A stretch of DNA of 64,000 nt, taken from assembly GCF_021531655.1 (NCBI RefSeq), contig NZ_JADYUF010000008.1:1-64000 (forward strand), given 5' to 3'. The notes under the pieces were generated by a model. The model saw nothing but the letters and a program-made list of their open reading frames with translations, had not been told where the DNA came from and did not search any database. This DNA comes from Leyella stercorea. Its GTDB lineage: Bacteria; Bacteroidota; Bacteroidia; Bacteroidales; Bacteroidaceae. Position numbers and translations under genes: made by a program. Of this stretch, positions 8,973-18,865 are shown one piece after another; position 1 is the stretch's first letter; every line of letters begins with the position of its first letter.

Positions 8973-9124
8973 AAAAAAAGGACTCCTTTTACATTCCAAA
9001 AGGACTCCTTTTACTCTCCAAAAGGACTCCTTTTACATTCCAAAAGGACTCCTTTTACTCTCCAAAAGGACTCCTTTTGCATAACAAATGTACCCCTTTT
9101 GGAATGCAAAAGGGGTACATTTGA
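8973..9124. repeat. 22-bp phased palindrome array 1
   Basis: Five copies of AAAAGGACTCCTTTT (an odd 15-bp palindrome) are spaced exactly 22 bp apart, with spacers ACATTCC and ACTCTCC alternating. They are followed by a variant pair (AAATGTACCCCTTTT and its inverse) that forms one hairpin. The array lies in the gap between the DUF3791 gene and the ddh stop. Confidence 0.95.
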
Positions 9125-9139
9125 TTTTCAAGCGTTATT

Positions 9140-9228
9140 TTCGGGCTTTTCAGCCACTATTTTTCAGCCTTTCAGCCACTATTCATTGACTTTTCAGCTG
9201 CTGTTTGTCAGCCTTTCAGCCGCAGTTT
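9140..9228. repeat. Short degenerate TTTCAGCC tandem repeats
   Basis: TTTTCAGCCACTATT-like words recur at least four times (TTTTCAGCCACTAT, TTTCAGCCACTATTC, TTTTCAGCTGCTG, TTTCAGCCGCAG) right up to the ddh stop codon. No function seen. Confidence 0.6.
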
Positions 9229-10128
9229 TTATACCAAGTGAGCGATGAGGTCCTCGCGCTCGCCTTCAAGCATATCGATTACCGGAACCTCAATCATTGT
9301 GTAGCATCCCGGCTGCTGACGCATTGAGGCACGAGCCACATTGACAAGCACCTGACCGGTAAGAGCAGGGTTGTTGATGCTCATGGTGAACTCCATACGC
9401 TGATTCTGTGTCTTGCCGCTGACACCCTTGCGAGTGAGATGAACGCCGTGTCCCATGTCGCGCACAGCGTCTACCGAAGGCACTTCAAATACGTGAGTCT
9501 CGTCGTTAGCGAAGTACGGGTCGGCCTTGATGGCTGCTGTGACGTCCTCAAGCTTAGCTCCGTCCTCAAGTTCTACGTAAACCATACGGCGGTGCAAGCC
9601 CTCACCCTTAGGTATAGTCATAGAAAGAGCGTTCTTTACACCCTCCTTTGAGCGCACGCATACGCTGTGACCCATCGACATACCCGGACCGAAGTTGGTG
9701 TAGCTGAGTCCCTTCGGTGCAAGACTCTGCATGAGTGTACGCACGATAGAGTCAGAACCCGGATCCCATCCGGCTGCAATGATGCTCACAGCCTTGTGAT
9801 CCTTGCATATAGGAGTGAGTGCTGCACGGTAGTCGAGGATTGAAGTGTGGATGTCGAAGCTGTCGACGGTGTTGATGCCGAGAGGCAGAATCTGCTTGGC
9901 ATATTCCTCGCACGAACGTGTAGGAGTAGCAAGAATGGCTACGTCTACGTCCTTAAGCTCACGAATATCCTTAACTACTTCATACTGTGAAAGCTCTGCC
10001 GGCTTGTTGTCGGCACCATTGCGACGCACGATACCTGCTATCTCGAAATCGTCGGCGGCCTCAAGGGCCTGGACAGCATAATGTCCGATGTTGCCGTATC
10101 CTACTACGGCTGCTCTGATCTTCTTCAT
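9229..10128 (-). CDS. ddh: meso-Diaminopimelate dehydrogenase
   Basis: A 299-residue NADPH-dependent enzyme making meso-diaminopimelate directly from tetrahydrodipicolinate, for lysine and peptidoglycan. The Rossmann motif VVGYGNIGHYAVQAL is at residues 8-22. The family signature AAGWDPGSDSIVRTL is at about 142-156, and FGPGMSMGHSV follows. Length is normal. It is a lone gene with TAACTTTG (10172-10165, minus) about 37 bases before the start. Confidence 0.96.
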   Translation of the reverse strand: MKKIRAAVVGYGNIGHYAVQALEAADDFEIAGIVRRNGADNKPAELSQYEVVKDIRELKDVDVAILATPTRSCEEYAKQILPLGINTVDSFDIHTSILDYRAALTPICKDHKAVSIIAAGWDPGSDSIVRTLMQSLAPKGLSYTNFGPGMSMGHSVCVRSKEGVKNALSMTIPKGEGLHRRMVYVELEDGAKLEDVTAAIKADPYFANDETHVFEVPSVDAVRDMGHGVHLTRKGVSGKTQNQRMEFTMSINNPALTGQVLVNVARASMRQQPGCYTMIEVPVIDMLEGEREDLIAHLV

Positions 10129-10164
10129 TTCTTTTGTATTTCTTTTTATTGGTTTTTACGGGCA

Positions 10165-10172
10165 CAAAGTTA
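10165..10172 (-). promoter_or_regulatory. -7 element of ddh
   Basis: TAACTTTG on the minus strand, 37 bases upstream of the ddh ATG. No good -33 TTTG at the usual distance. The gap to 10383 shows nothing else. Confidence 0.5.
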
Positions 10173-10383
10173 CGCAAATTAGACAATAAAGCGCATTAAA
10201 GAATAAACTTTTTTCATTCTACCATTCATAATACTTACAAATTAGTAGAGTTTCGTAGGGTTTTGATAATAAAACGACACGATTTTCGCCACAATACGTT
10301 AACAATGGCAAGTTGCACAAATATCATGAAGCTTGCGATTAAGATTTTACCGTAAAATAGGGGAAAATAAAGGTGGCAATTAT

Positions 10384-10414
10384 TTTGCATTGTCTTCAAT
10401 TCGTTGTAACTTTG
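10384..10414 (+). promoter_or_regulatory. Promoter of the fumarase gene
   Basis: TTTG (10384-10387), 19 bases, then TAACTTTG (10407-10414): a full match to the Bacteroidetes promoter consensus, 43 bases before the ATG at 10457. Confidence 0.75.
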
Positions 10415-10456
10415 TGGCAAAGAAATTTTCAAATCATCAATTAACTAAATAACATT

Positions 10457-12106
10457 ATGGCATCAACACCAGATTTCAAGTATGCTCCTATGTTCCAGTT
10501 GGGCGAGGATACTACTGAATACCGCTTGCTCAGCAAGGAAGGCGTGAGCACCGGTGAGTTTGAAGGCAAGACAATCCTGAAAGTTTCGAAGGAGGCTCTG
10601 ACATTACTCGCACAGCAGGCTTTTCACGACGTAGAATTCATGCTGCGCCGCGAACATAACCTGCAGGTTGCAAAGATTCTGTCAGACCCCGAGGCTTCGG
10701 AGAACGACAAGTACGTTGCTCTGCAGTTCCTGCGCAACGCCGAGACTGCCTGCAAGGGCATCCTGCCTTTCTGCCAGGACACCGGTACTGCCATCATACA
10801 CGGCGAGAAGGGACAGCGCGTATGGACCGACTTCGAGGACGAAGAGGCTCTGTCGCGCGGTGTCTACAACACATTTACACAGGACAACCTGCGCTACTCG
10901 CAGAATGCTCCGCTCAATATGTACGACGAGGTGAACACACGCTGTAACCTCCCGGCACAGATCGACATCGAGGCTGTAGAGGGCGACGAGTATCGTTTTG
11001 TAATGGTGGCTAAGGGCGGTGGCTCTGCCAACAAGACATATTTCTATCCGATGACCAAGGCTACTATACAGAATGAGGGCACATTGCTGCCTTTCCTCGT
11101 TGAAAAGATGAAGAGCCTCGGCACAGCGGCTTGCCCTCCTTACCACATCGCATTCGTTATCGGCGGCACATCGGCTGAGAAAAACCTGCTCACAGTGAAG
11201 CTCGCTTCAATCAAATACTACGACACTCTGCCTACTACTGGCGACGAGACTGGTCGTGCTTTCCGCGACATCGACCTTGAGGAGAAGCTTCTGAAGGAGG
11301 CTCACAAGATTGGGCTGGGTGCCCAGTTCGGCGGCAAGTACCTGGCACACGACATTCGCGTGATCCGTCTTCCACGTCATGGAGCAAGCTGTCCTATCGG
11401 TATGGGCGTGAGCTGTTCGGCCGACCGCAACATCAAGGGTAAGATTACAAAGGACGGTATCTTCCTTGAGGTGATGGACTCTAATCCTTCTGAGCTTATC
11501 CCTGAAGAACTTCGTCGTCCGGGCGAGGGCACTAAGGGCATCGAAATCAACCTCGACAACGGTATTGAGGCAGTTTGCGCAGAGCTCTCTAAGTATCCAG
11601 TCAGCACACGTGTCAACCTGAAGGGTACTATCATCGTGGCTCGTGACATCGCTCACGCTAAGCTTAAGGCACGTCTGGATGCTGGCGAAGAGATGCCTGA
11701 ATACTTCAAGAACCATCCTATCCTTTACGCCGGACCGGCTAAGACTCCGGAGGGTTATCCTTGCGGTTCAATGGGTCCGACCACTGCCAACCGTATGGAT
11801 CCGTACGTAGACGAGTTCCAGGATCACGGCGCATCGCTCGTAATGATTGCCAAGGGCAACCGCTCGCAGGTAGTGACCGACGCTTGCAAGAAGCACGGCG
11901 GATTCTATCTCGGCACAATCGGTGGCGTGGCTGCCGTTCTGTCGCAGAGCTCTATCAAGAGCATCGAGTGCGTAGAGTATCCCGAACTCGGTATGGAGGC
12001 TATCTGGAAGATTACCGTTGAGGACTTCCCTGCATTCATACTCGTTGACGACAAGGGCAACGACTTCTTCCAGCAGTTGAAGCCTTGGTGTCCTAACTGC
12101 AAGTAA
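10457..12106 (+). CDS. Class I fumarate hydratase (iron-sulfur)
   Basis: A 549-residue oxygen-sensitive 4Fe-4S fumarase that interconverts fumarate and malate. In anaerobic Bacteroidetes it works in the reductive arm leading to succinate. The expected features are present: [11 protein letters not shown] (about 111-121), [15 protein letters not shown] with cluster cysteines (about 307-321), and [18 protein letters not shown] in the C-terminal swivelling domain. Both the alpha-type and beta-type parts are in one chain, as in FumA/FumB. It is monocistronic, with its own promoter and a strong terminator. Confidence 0.95.
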   Translation: MASTPDFKYAPMFQLGEDTTEYRLLSKEGVSTGEFEGKTILKVSKEALTLLAQQAFHDVEFMLRREHNLQVAKILSDPEASENDKYVALQFLRNAETACKGILPFCQDTGTAIIHGEKGQRVWTDFEDEEALSRGVYNTFTQDNLRYSQNAPLNMYDEVNTRCNLPAQIDIEAVEGDEYRFVMVAKGGGSANKTYFYPMTKATIQNEGTLLPFLVEKMKSLGTAACPPYHIAFVIGGTSAEKNLLTVKLASIKYYDTLPTTGDETGRAFRDIDLEEKLLKEAHKIGLGAQFGGKYLAHDIRVIRLPRHGASCPIGMGVSCSADRNIKGKITKDGIFLEVMDSNPSELIPEELRRPGEGTKGIEINLDNGIEAVCAELSKYPVSTRVNLKGTIIVARDIAHAKLKARLDAGEEMPEYFKNHPILYAGPAKTPEGYPCGSMGPTTANRMDPYVDEFQDHGASLVMIAKGNRSQVVTDACKKHGGFYLGTIGGVAAVLSQSSIKSIECVEYPELGMEAIWKITVEDFPAFILVDDKGNDFFQQLKPWCPNCK

Positions 12107-12112
12107 TAGCAC

Positions 12113-12163
12113 AAAAAACAGCATTGATTACTTCTTTGTCAAGTAATCAATGCTGTTTTTTTA
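12113..12163 (+). terminator. Fumarase terminator
   Basis: A perfect 21-bp stem (12113-12133 with 12141-12161) around a 7-base loop, with A-run and T-run sides. It can terminate both the fumarase transcript and the convergent OMP transcript (stop at 12188). Confidence 0.95.
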
Positions 12164-12187
12164 TTATCTTTTATTGTTTTATGTTTC

Positions 12188-12907
12188 CTACAACTGGAAA
12201 CGGTAAGCTGCGCTAAACATAAACACACGGTTCTTAACGGGCTTCATTTCGAGGAAATCCTTCTGAACATTTGTAAGTCCGATGTTGTAGCGTGCGTCAA
12301 TTATTACGTTCATATACTCAAACGAGAGTCCTACCGGTATCGAGAAGTCAACCTTCTTGATCGTTGAATTGAGGTTGATGTCGTGCTTCACAGGCGTGTC
12401 GGCAACAAACTCGTCGTTGTCATTCTCGGTGAATTTTGTCTCAGTATACTTCAACTTACCCGATACGGGGAAGCCAAACTGTACACCCGTCTTCACGGCA
12501 AATCCCGGAGCTACATAGTAGTTGAGCAGCAACGGAACATTAATTACGTGCAACTGTGTAGACAAATCGTTCAGTCCGACATACGTATTAACGTTGCCCG
12601 ACTGCGATGTCTGCTCGTTAACATTGCCGTAGTTGCAACCTTGCTGGGCATAATGGGCACCCAACATGACCGACAACGAATTGGTTAACTGATAATCCAA
12701 GTCTACTCCTACGGTAAATCCCGGCTTGTTGCGCGACGAGCCCCACGCTCCCGTACTGCTTCCTGTATTGAAATAAACGCCATCGCCCGAGAGATTGGCC
12801 AGACTCACTCCCACACGGGGAATAATCGAAAACTTGCCCGCAGCAGTCTGTGCCGACGCAGCAACACAGCTCAACATAACGAGAAGTGACAATAATGATT
12901 TCTTCAT
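12188..12907 (-). CDS. Outer-membrane beta-barrel protein (PorT-like family)
   Basis: I start at 12907, where MKKSLLSLLVMLSCVAASAQ gives a clean signal peptide; the ATG at 12928 adds seven polar residues. The mature part of about 220 residues shows repeated amphipathic strands (FSIIPRVGVSLANLSGDG, FTVGVDLDYQLTNSLSVMLG, LLNYYVAPGFAVKTGVQFG) and ends FMFSAAYRFQL, with the terminal aromatic typical of barrels. It matches the general OMP_b-brl_2/PorT-like class found throughout Bacteroidetes. The ligand is unknown. Convergent with the fumarase gene. Confidence 0.82.
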   Translation of the reverse strand: MKKSLLSLLVMLSCVAASAQTAAGKFSIIPRVGVSLANLSGDGVYFNTGSSTGAWGSSRNKPGFTVGVDLDYQLTNSLSVMLGAHYAQQGCNYGNVNEQTSQSGNVNTYVGLNDLSTQLHVINVPLLLNYYVAPGFAVKTGVQFGFPVSGKLKYTETKFTENDNDEFVADTPVKHDINLNSTIKKVDFSIPVGLSFEYMNVIIDARYNIGLTNVQKDFLEMKPVKNRVFMFSAAYRFQL

Positions 12908-13048
12908 AGTTATTATTTCCTTATACATTATTATAATAAAAGGTGTCCCCCGACATCTATGCCAAGAAACACCTTTCCTATATTTTCAAATATTGTATAC
13001 TTGAGTTTGGTCAGCATATCAGCGACATACTAAACCACAAGCAAGACA

Positions 13049-14851
13049 TTAGTCCTTGTTAGAACGCTTGCGTGCAAGATGGTCGAGAGTGATCTTGCGC
13101 ATACGGATGCTCTTCGGAGTAACCTCAACGAGCTCGTCGCCCTTGATATACTCAAGACATTCCTCAAGACTCATTACGACCTTAGGTATCACACGAGCCT
13201 TCTCATCAGAGCCACTGGCACGCACATTGGTGAGCTGCTTGGCCTTGGTAACGTTGATTACGAGGTCGTTGTCGTGAACATGTTCGCCCACTACCTGACC
13301 GCCGTAAACCTCTTCACCCGGATCGATGAAGAACTTGCCACGATCCTGAAGCTTGTCAATAGAGTAAGCATAGGCTGTACCTGTCTCCATTGCAATCATC
13401 GAACCATTCATACGGCGTACTATCTCGCCCTTATACGGCTGATACTCCTTGAAGCGGTGAGCCATAATGGCCTCGCCCTGGCTTGCTGTAAGCACATTGG
13501 TACGCAGACCGATGATACCACGCGAAGGAATGTCGAACTCGATGTCAACACGCTCGCCGAGTGTCTGCATTGATGTCATCTCGCCCTTACGACGTGTCAC
13601 CATATCAATCATCTTGCTTGAGAACTCCTCAGGTACATTGATTGTCAACTCCTCGATAGGCTCACACTTCTGTCCGTCAATCTCCTTGTAGATTACCTGC
13701 GGCTGACCTACCTGAAGCTCATAGCCCTCACGACGCATTGTCTCGATGAGAACCGAGAGGTGAAGCACACCACGTCCGCTGACAATCCACTTATCGGTAG
13801 AATCCTCGAAAGGACGTACACGCAGCGCAAGGTTCTTCTCAAGCTCCTTCTGAAGGCGGTCGTTGACGTGACGTGAAGTCACAAACTTACCCTCCTTGCC
13901 GAAGAACGGTGAGTCGTTGATGGTGAAGAGCATACTCATTGTAGGCTCATCGATAGCGATAGGAGGCAGTGGCTCAGGATTCTCAAAGTCGCAAATGGTA
14001 TCGCCAATCTCGAAGTTCTCCAGACCTACAATAGCGCAGATGTCTCCAGAGTGAACCTCTTCAACCTTCTTCTGACCCATTCCCTCGAATACATGAATCT
14101 CCTTGATCTTGGTTTTCTCCATTTTGCCGTCACGATGCGATATGGTTATGTTCATGCCCTCAGTCAGAGTGCCGCGATGAACACGTCCCACTGCGATACG
14201 ACCAGTATAGCTTGAATAGTCGAGCGATGTGATAAGCAGCTGCGGAGTACCTTCAAGCACCTTCGGAGCGGGTATCACCTCAACAATCTTATCAAGCAGA
14301 TAGTCGATGTTATCAGTCGGAGTCTTATAGTCCTCAGCCATCCATCCGTTCTTTGCCGAACCATATACTACGGGGAAATCGAGCTGATCCTCAGTGGCAT
14401 TGAGCGAGAACATCAGGTCGAACACCATCTCGTAGACCTCTTCAGGACGACAGTTGGGCTTGTCTACCTTATTAACTACAACGATAGGTTTCAATCCTAT
14501 CTCCAGCGCCTTTTGAAGAACGAAGCGTGTCTGGGGCATCGGGCCCTCGAAAGCGTCAACAAGCAGGATGCAACCATCTGCCATATTGAGCACGCGTTCT
14601 ACCTCACCGCCGAAGTCGGAGTGTCCCGGGGTGTCTATAATATTGATTTTTGTTCCTTTCCAGTTGATTGAAACGTTCTTGGAAAGGATGGTTATTCCTC
14701 GTTCACGCTCCAGGTCATTGGCATCCAATACCTGGCCACTGTTATCCTGGCCGTCGCGGAACAGCTTGCCCGCCAACATCATCTTGTCGACAAGAGTAGT
14801 CTTGCCGTGGTCAACGTGGGCAATAATCGCAATGTTTCTAATGTCTTGCAT
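13049..14851 (-). CDS. typA: Translational GTPase BipA/TypA
   Basis: A 600-residue ribosome-binding GTPase of normal length, involved in 50S assembly and stress adaptation. The G1 motif AHVDHGKTTLVDKMM is at residues 10-24, G3 DTPGHSDFGGEVER at about 73-86, and G4 NKVDKP at about 127-132. Domain II, the EF-G-like domains and the BipA C-terminal domain are all present (ending LTVDHLARKR-like ITLDHLARKRSN). It is a single gene with TAACTTTG at 14888-14881. Confidence 0.97.
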   Translation of the reverse strand: MQDIRNIAIIAHVDHGKTTLVDKMMLAGKLFRDGQDNSGQVLDANDLERERGITILSKNVSINWKGTKINIIDTPGHSDFGGEVERVLNMADGCILLVDAFEGPMPQTRFVLQKALEIGLKPIVVVNKVDKPNCRPEEVYEMVFDLMFSLNATEDQLDFPVVYGSAKNGWMAEDYKTPTDNIDYLLDKIVEVIPAPKVLEGTPQLLITSLDYSSYTGRIAVGRVHRGTLTEGMNITISHRDGKMEKTKIKEIHVFEGMGQKKVEEVHSGDICAIVGLENFEIGDTICDFENPEPLPPIAIDEPTMSMLFTINDSPFFGKEGKFVTSRHVNDRLQKELEKNLALRVRPFEDSTDKWIVSGRGVLHLSVLIETMRREGYELQVGQPQVIYKEIDGQKCEPIEELTINVPEEFSSKMIDMVTRRKGEMTSMQTLGERVDIEFDIPSRGIIGLRTNVLTASQGEAIMAHRFKEYQPYKGEIVRRMNGSMIAMETGTAYAYSIDKLQDRGKFFIDPGEEVYGGQVVGEHVHDNDLVINVTKAKQLTNVRASGSDEKARVIPKVVMSLEECLEYIKGDELVEVTPKSIRMRKITLDHLARKRSNKD

Positions 14852-14880
14852 TTATATAGTACCTTAAAAAAAACTTTTTG

Positions 14881-14914
14881 CAAAGTTACGAAGTTTTGTT
14901 CACATATACGCAAA
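14881..14914 (-). promoter_or_regulatory. Promoter of typA
   Basis: On the minus strand TTTG (14914-14911), 22 bases, TAACTTTG (14888-14881). The -33 box directly abuts the rpsO terminator stem. Confidence 0.6.
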
Positions 14915-14948
14915 AAGTCCCGAAAACTTGAATCGTTTTCGGGACTTT
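14911..14948 (-). terminator. rpsO terminator
   Basis: A perfect 14-bp stem (14914-14927 with 14935-14948; AAAGTCCCGAAAAC) with a 7-base loop, followed on the minus strand by TTTTTG. It lies 30 bases after the rpsO stop. Confidence 0.9.
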
Positions 14949-14977
14949 CTGTTTGCCTTAAGCTTTCTGTGCGCGAA

Positions 14978-15247
14978 TTACTTACGAAGACCGAGGGCCT
15001 TGATAATTGCACGGTAGCGATTGATGTCGCGGTCGTACAGATAGTTGAGCAATGCGCGGCGCTTTCCTACCAGCTGTGTCAATGAACGTGCGGTAGTATA
15101 ATCTTTACGGTTCTTCTTAAGATGTTCCGTCAAATGGGAAATACGGTATGAGAACAATGCTATCTGGCTCTCAGCTGAACCAGTATCAGTGTTAGACTTT
15201 CCGTACTGTCCAAAGATCTCTTGTTTTTTTGCCTGATCTAAATACAT
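14978..15247 (-). CDS. rpsO: 30S ribosomal protein S15
   Basis: An 89-residue S15 of standard length, binding 16S rRNA early in 30S assembly. TGSAESQIALFSYRISHLTEHLK and the TTARSLTQLVGKRRALLNYL segment are the conserved RNA-binding helices. Monocistronic, with its own promoter and terminator. The leader of about 50 bases could hold an autoregulatory structure, but none is clear. Confidence 0.97.
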   Translation of the reverse strand: MYLDQAKKQEIFGQYGKSNTDTGSAESQIALFSYRISHLTEHLKKNRKDYTTARSLTQLVGKRRALLNYLYDRDINRYRAIIKALGLRK

Positions 15248-15298
15248 AGAACTTTTGTAAATTTAAAATATTATTGATTTTTTGCGTAATGCGGGTGC

Positions 15299-15331
15299 AA
15301 AGGTACGACTTTTTATTCGTAATCAGCAAGA
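15299..15331 (-). promoter_or_regulatory. Promoter of rpsO
   Basis: TACCTTTG on the minus strand (15306-15299) with a CTTG/TTTG-like -33 box 21 bases upstream (about 15331-15328). Confidence 0.55.
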
Positions 15332-15365
15332 TACGAGCATGAAACGCGCTGAAATTAACCATTTT

Positions 15366-15770
15366 TTACAGTATTTCCCTTAGCGGTATCATCACAAAGT
15401 CGCGCTCATGCATGTGAGGATGGGGCAAAGTGAGGGTCGGTGTCGAAATGTTGACATCGTCGTACATCAGCATGTCGATGTCTATCGGACGATCGTGATA
15501 TTTCCCATCTACCGACTTCACTGTGCGACCAAGCCGTTTCTCTATGTCCTGTGTCTTCAACAGGAGCTGCTCAGGCGTAAGCGTTGTGAGCAAACGCACA
15601 CACATGTTGAGAAACTTATTGGCTGATTCAAATCCCCATGGTTCGGTTTCAAGCGGCGACGACTGTCGGTCGACAGTGCCTGCCTCGGCATTGAGCATGT
15701 CAATGGCACGACGCATAGTGGCATGACGGTCGCCAAGATTTGAACCGAGCGAAAGGTATACTACATGCAT
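15366..15770 (-). CDS. folK: 2-amino-4-hydroxy-6-hydroxymethyldihydropteridine diphosphokinase (HPPK)
   Basis: A 134-residue HPPK that pyrophosphorylates 6-hydroxymethyl-7,8-dihydropterin in folate synthesis. LSLGSNLGDR at the N-terminus, ETEPWGF, and the HDRPIDIDMLMYDD metal/ATP-binding motif followed by LPHPHMHERDFV are all diagnostic. Slightly short but complete. It is the last gene of the ftsX-DUF3098-uppP-truB-queA-folK run, 8 bases after queA. Confidence 0.96.
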   Translation of the reverse strand: MHVVYLSLGSNLGDRHATMRRAIDMLNAEAGTVDRQSSPLETEPWGFESANKFLNMCVRLLTTLTPEQLLLKTQDIEKRLGRTVKSVDGKYHDRPIDIDMLMYDDVNISTPTLTLPHPHMHERDFVMIPLREIL

Positions 15771-15778
15771 AAATATTA

Positions 15779-16945
15779 TTAGTCGTTGAGTATGAGCAAC
15801 GCATCGCCATAGCTTCCGAACATGAATCCGTGCTTAACGGCGAGGTTGTAAGCCTCCATCACGAGGTCGTATCCGCCGAATGCGGCTGTCTCCATAAGCA
15901 ATGTTGAGTATGGATGATAGAAGTTGGCTATCATTGAGTCGGCAAGTCCGAAGTCGTAGGGTGGAAATATGAACTTATTGGTCCATCCCTCGTATTCCTT
16001 CAGCATTCCGTCGGTGCCCACAGCAGTCTCGGTTGCCTTGACAACGCTTGTACCTACGGCGCATACATGGCGTCCTTCCTGCTTTGTCTTGTTGACGATA
16101 GCGCAAGCCTCAGCGCCTATGTGCATCTGCTCTGAATCCATCTTGTGCTTGGTAAGGTCCTCAACCTCGATGTCGTGGAAGTTGCCCAGACCGCAATGCA
16201 GGGTGATATAAGCGAAGTTAAGACCCTTGATTTCCATGCGCTTCATCAGCTCGCGCGAGAAGTGCAAGCCTGTAGCAGGAGCGGTGACGGCACCTTCGTT
16301 TTTGGCAAAGATACACTGGAAGTCGTCGAAGTCGTCCTCTGTAGCGTGATGGTTTTCGCGACGGTCGATGATATAGCGTGGCAGCGGAGCCTCGCCCAGT
16401 GAAAACAGTTCGCGCTTGAACTCGTCGTGCGGACAGTCGTAGAGGAAGCGCAGCGTACGACCGCGGCTTGTAGTGTTGTCGATGACCTCAGCCACCATTG
16501 TGCCCGAATCGTCGAAGAAGAGCTTGTTGCCTATACGAATCTTACGTGCCGGCTCAACGAGCACGTCCCAGAGGCGCATCTCTTCATTGAGTTCACGCAG
16601 CAAGAACACCTCAATCTTAGCATCTGTCTTCTCCTTTGTGCCATAGAGGCGCGCCGGAAACACCTTAGTGTCGTTGAAGATGAATGTATCATGCTCGTCG
16701 AAGTAGTCGAGAACGTTGCGGAAGTCGAGGTATTCGCCCTCGATGGGCTTGCCGTCGGCATCCTTCTTATACATGTCAATAGTTTGAGATTTCTTGTGCA
16801 GAACCATCAGACGGCACTCGTCGCGGCGTGTAATGCGGAATGTCTCCTTCTCGCCCTTGTCGTTCTCAAACTCACGGTACAAGCTGTGAGGATAGAGTGC
16901 AATCTGGTCCTCGGGTAATTTGAATTTAAACTGTGATAACTTCAT
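15779..16945 (-). CDS. queA: tRNA preQ1(34) S-adenosylmethionine ribosyltransferase-isomerase
   Basis: A 388-residue QueA that transfers and isomerises the ribosyl part of SAM onto preQ1 at tRNA position 34, giving epoxyqueuosine. [17 protein letters not shown] starts the protein; [32 protein letters not shown] and [10 protein letters not shown] are family motifs. It is longer than the usual 340-350 residues because of a charged insert near residues 20-75. It lies 14 bases after truB. Confidence 0.95.
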   Translation of the reverse strand: MKLSQFKFKLPEDQIALYPHSLYREFENDKGEKETFRITRRDECRLMVLHKKSQTIDMYKKDADGKPIEGEYLDFRNVLDYFDEHDTFIFNDTKVFPARLYGTKEKTDAKIEVFLLRELNEEMRLWDVLVEPARKIRIGNKLFFDDSGTMVAEVIDNTTSRGRTLRFLYDCPHDEFKRELFSLGEAPLPRYIIDRRENHHATEDDFDDFQCIFAKNEGAVTAPATGLHFSRELMKRMEIKGLNFAYITLHCGLGNFHDIEVEDLTKHKMDSEQMHIGAEACAIVNKTKQEGRHVCAVGTSVVKATETAVGTDGMLKEYEGWTNKFIFPPYDFGLADSMIANFYHPYSTLLMETAAFGGYDLVMEAYNLAVKHGFMFGSYGDALLILND

Positions 16946-16959
16946 AGTCCGTTTTTTAT

Positions 16960-17673
16960 TTATTCATCTTCTGTTGTTTCTATTGTCTGATTGGCGAGCC
17001 ACTCCTCAAACTGCTTCAGTTCGAGACAGTCCTCTATGCGATACTCGCCCGAACGGGTGCGGCACAGCTGCGTGAGATATGCTCCCGAATCGAGTGCGCG
17101 GCCGATGTCGCGTGCCAGAGCGCGTATGTATGTGCCCTTGCCGCACGCCACGCGTATCGACATCTGCATGCGTTCGGGGTCGAACGAGGTCAGCTCTATA
17201 TCGTCGATGCGTATCTTCTTGGGCTGCAGTTCCACGTCCTTACCCTTACGGCGCAAGTCGTAGGCACGCTGTCCGCTCACCTTGCATGCGCTGAACGTAG
17301 GCGGCACCTGCTCAATGTCGCCCTTGAAGCGCTCAAGCACCTGCTCTATGCGCTCTCGTGTGATGCCGTCGGTGGGATAAGTCTCGTTGACCGGATGCTC
17401 CATGTCGTAGCTTGGCGTTGTAGCACCGAGCTGTAGCGTGGCTGTATATTCCTTGCCATGCTGCTGAAACTCCTCGATGCGCTTGGTGAACTTGCCTGTG
17501 CATAGCACCAGCACACCCGTAGCGAGGGGGTCGAGCGTTCCGGCATGCCCCACCTTGAGTTTCTTCACTCCAAGACGCATACACAGACGCTTGCGAACAA
17601 AGGCAAGAGCGCTGAAGCTCGTCATTTCAAGGGGTTTGTTGATGGCGATGACTTCGCCTTTGGTGAAATTCAT
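16960..17673 (-). CDS. truB: tRNA pseudouridine(55) synthase
   Basis: A 237-residue TruB forming pseudouridine 55 in the T loop of tRNA. The catalytic region [19 protein letters not shown] (about 43-61) contains the catalytic Asp. [20 protein letters not shown] and the [16 protein letters not shown] motif follow. The C-terminal PUA region is short, as often seen in Bacteroidetes. It lies 37 bases after uppP. Confidence 0.96.
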   Translation of the reverse strand: MNFTKGEVIAINKPLEMTSFSALAFVRKRLCMRLGVKKLKVGHAGTLDPLATGVLVLCTGKFTKRIEEFQQHGKEYTATLQLGATTPSYDMEHPVNETYPTDGITRERIEQVLERFKGDIEQVPPTFSACKVSGQRAYDLRRKGKDVELQPKKIRIDDIELTSFDPERMQMSIRVACGKGTYIRALARDIGRALDSGAYLTQLCRTRSGEYRIEDCLELKQFEEWLANQTIETTEDE

Positions 17674-17710
17674 TCCCAGTATGTAGTCTTTTAATTTATA
17701 AGTAGTCGGT

Positions 17711-18508
17711 TTACAAGAGCGAGCACACGATAGTGACGGCTCCTGCTATGGCGCAGTATATGCCGAAGTATATGAGTTTGCCCTTCTTCACGATGTTTAT
17801 CATCCACTTGCATGCCAGACATCCGCTAACGAAGGCGGCAACGAATCCTACTACGAGCGGCAGAACGCTGATGTCGCCGAAAGCCTCTTCGCCTTTGGCT
17901 GCCTTAAGTACGTCGAGCAGAGCCTCACCGAGTATGGGAGGTATCACCATGAGGAACGAGAACTGTGCCATCTTCTCCTTCTTGTTGCCCAACAGAAGTC
18001 CCGTAGCGATGGTAGAACCAGAGCGCGACAGTCCGGGCAGTACGGCGCAAGCCTGTGCCAATCCTATGATGAAGGCGTCCTTGAGCGAAATGTGTTCGCG
18101 CTGACGCGGTTTGGCGTAATAAGAGAATGTGAGCAGCAGGGCTGTCAGCAACAGGCAGCAGCCCACAATGAGCAGTCCCGAACCGAATATCTCCTCTACC
18201 TGGTCCTTAAAGAACACGCCGACGATGCCTATAGGTATCATCGACACGACGATGTTGAGGAAATACTTGGTCTCGTCGTTCATCTTAAACTTGAAGAGTC
18301 CCTTCAATATCCAGTCTATCTCCTTCCACAGTACCACGAACGTACTCATCACTGTAGCCACGTGCACCAATACGGTGAACGCCAGGTTCTCCTCGCCATC
18401 AATGCCAAAGAGGTATGAACCGATGGCAAGATGGCCGCTGCTACTTACCGGCAAATATTCGGTAAGGCCCTGAACAATGCCCAGGACCAACGCTTGTAAC
18501 CAATCCAC
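17711..18508 (-). CDS. uppP: Undecaprenyl-diphosphatase
   Basis: A 265-residue polytopic membrane phosphatase that recycles undecaprenyl pyrophosphate for peptidoglycan and O-antigen synthesis. [17 protein letters not shown] near the N-terminus and [17 protein letters not shown] (about 160-176) are the two conserved active-site motifs. About seven hydrophobic segments. It is separated from DUF3098 by a repeat-rich spacer. Confidence 0.96.
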   Translation of the reverse strand: MDWLQALVLGIVQGLTEYLPVSSSGHLAIGSYLFGIDGEENLAFTVLVHVATVMSTFVVLWKEIDWILKGLFKFKMNDETKYFLNIVVSMIPIGIVGVFFKDQVEEIFGSGLLIVGCCLLLTALLLTFSYYAKPRQREHISLKDAFIIGLAQACAVLPGLSRSGSTIATGLLLGNKKEKMAQFSFLMVIPPILGEALLDVLKAAKGEEAFGDISVLPLVVGFVAAFVSGCLACKWMINIVKKGKLIYFGIYCAIAGAVTIVCSLL

Positions 18509-18511
18509 TTG

Positions 18512-18630
18512 CTTTAATTATTAATGATTAATTATTAATGTTCAATTCTTTATTGATGATTAATGATTAGTGTTTAACGATTAATGTTTTAGAATAATTA
18601 ATCATTAAACATTAATAATTAAACACTACC
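18512..18630. repeat. Heptad-repeat opposed-arm spacer (uppP/DUF3098)
   Basis: The left half is built of TTAATGA/TTAATTA/TTAATGT words at about 7-base period; the right half has the complementary sense (TTAATCA, TTAAACA, TTAATAA). Together they could fold into a long AT-rich stem within the minus-strand operon transcript. Confidence 0.7.
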
Positions 18631-18631
18631 A

Positions 18632-18856
18632 TTAGTCTTTCGGTTTTCTGATTATTGCATACACGATTGATATGAAGCCGATGAAGCAAATCACCGGCGC
18701 TACCTTGATGCGACGCACGCTGAAGATGTCGGCATCAAACACCGATTCGTCGCTGCCGCCACCACTCATAAGGATGAAACCAAGAATGACAATAGCCATT
18801 CCCACAGCAATGAGAATGAAATTGATCTTGTCGAAAGCAAAATTTCTCTTGTCCAC
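18632..18856 (-). CDS. DUF3098 small membrane protein
   Basis: A 74-residue protein with two transmembrane segments (about 10-30 and 51-68). The DUF3098 pattern is clear: FAFDKINFILIAVGMAIVIL, then DADIFSVRRIKVAPVICFIG. It is found next to ftsX and uppP in many Bacteroidetes, suggesting an envelope or division-linked role, but no function is known. Both flanks are heptad-repeat spacers. Confidence 0.9.
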   Translation of the reverse strand: MDKRNFAFDKINFILIAVGMAIVILGFILMSGGGSDESVFDADIFSVRRIKVAPVICFIGFISIVYAIIRKPKD

Positions 18857-18865
18857 TTTTCTTTT

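Noticed and set aside
8973..9124. CRISPR array
   Set aside because: Unit length 22 bp with 7-bp spacers, palindromic repeat, no cas genes anywhere in the window.
8916..9248. Open frames through the 22-bp arrays (also 19990-20199, 31060-31575, 58635-58835)
   Set aside because: The repeat lacks stops in all frames because of its palindromic design and 22-bp period, so long frames arise by chance. The peptides are just the repeat read in shifting frames.
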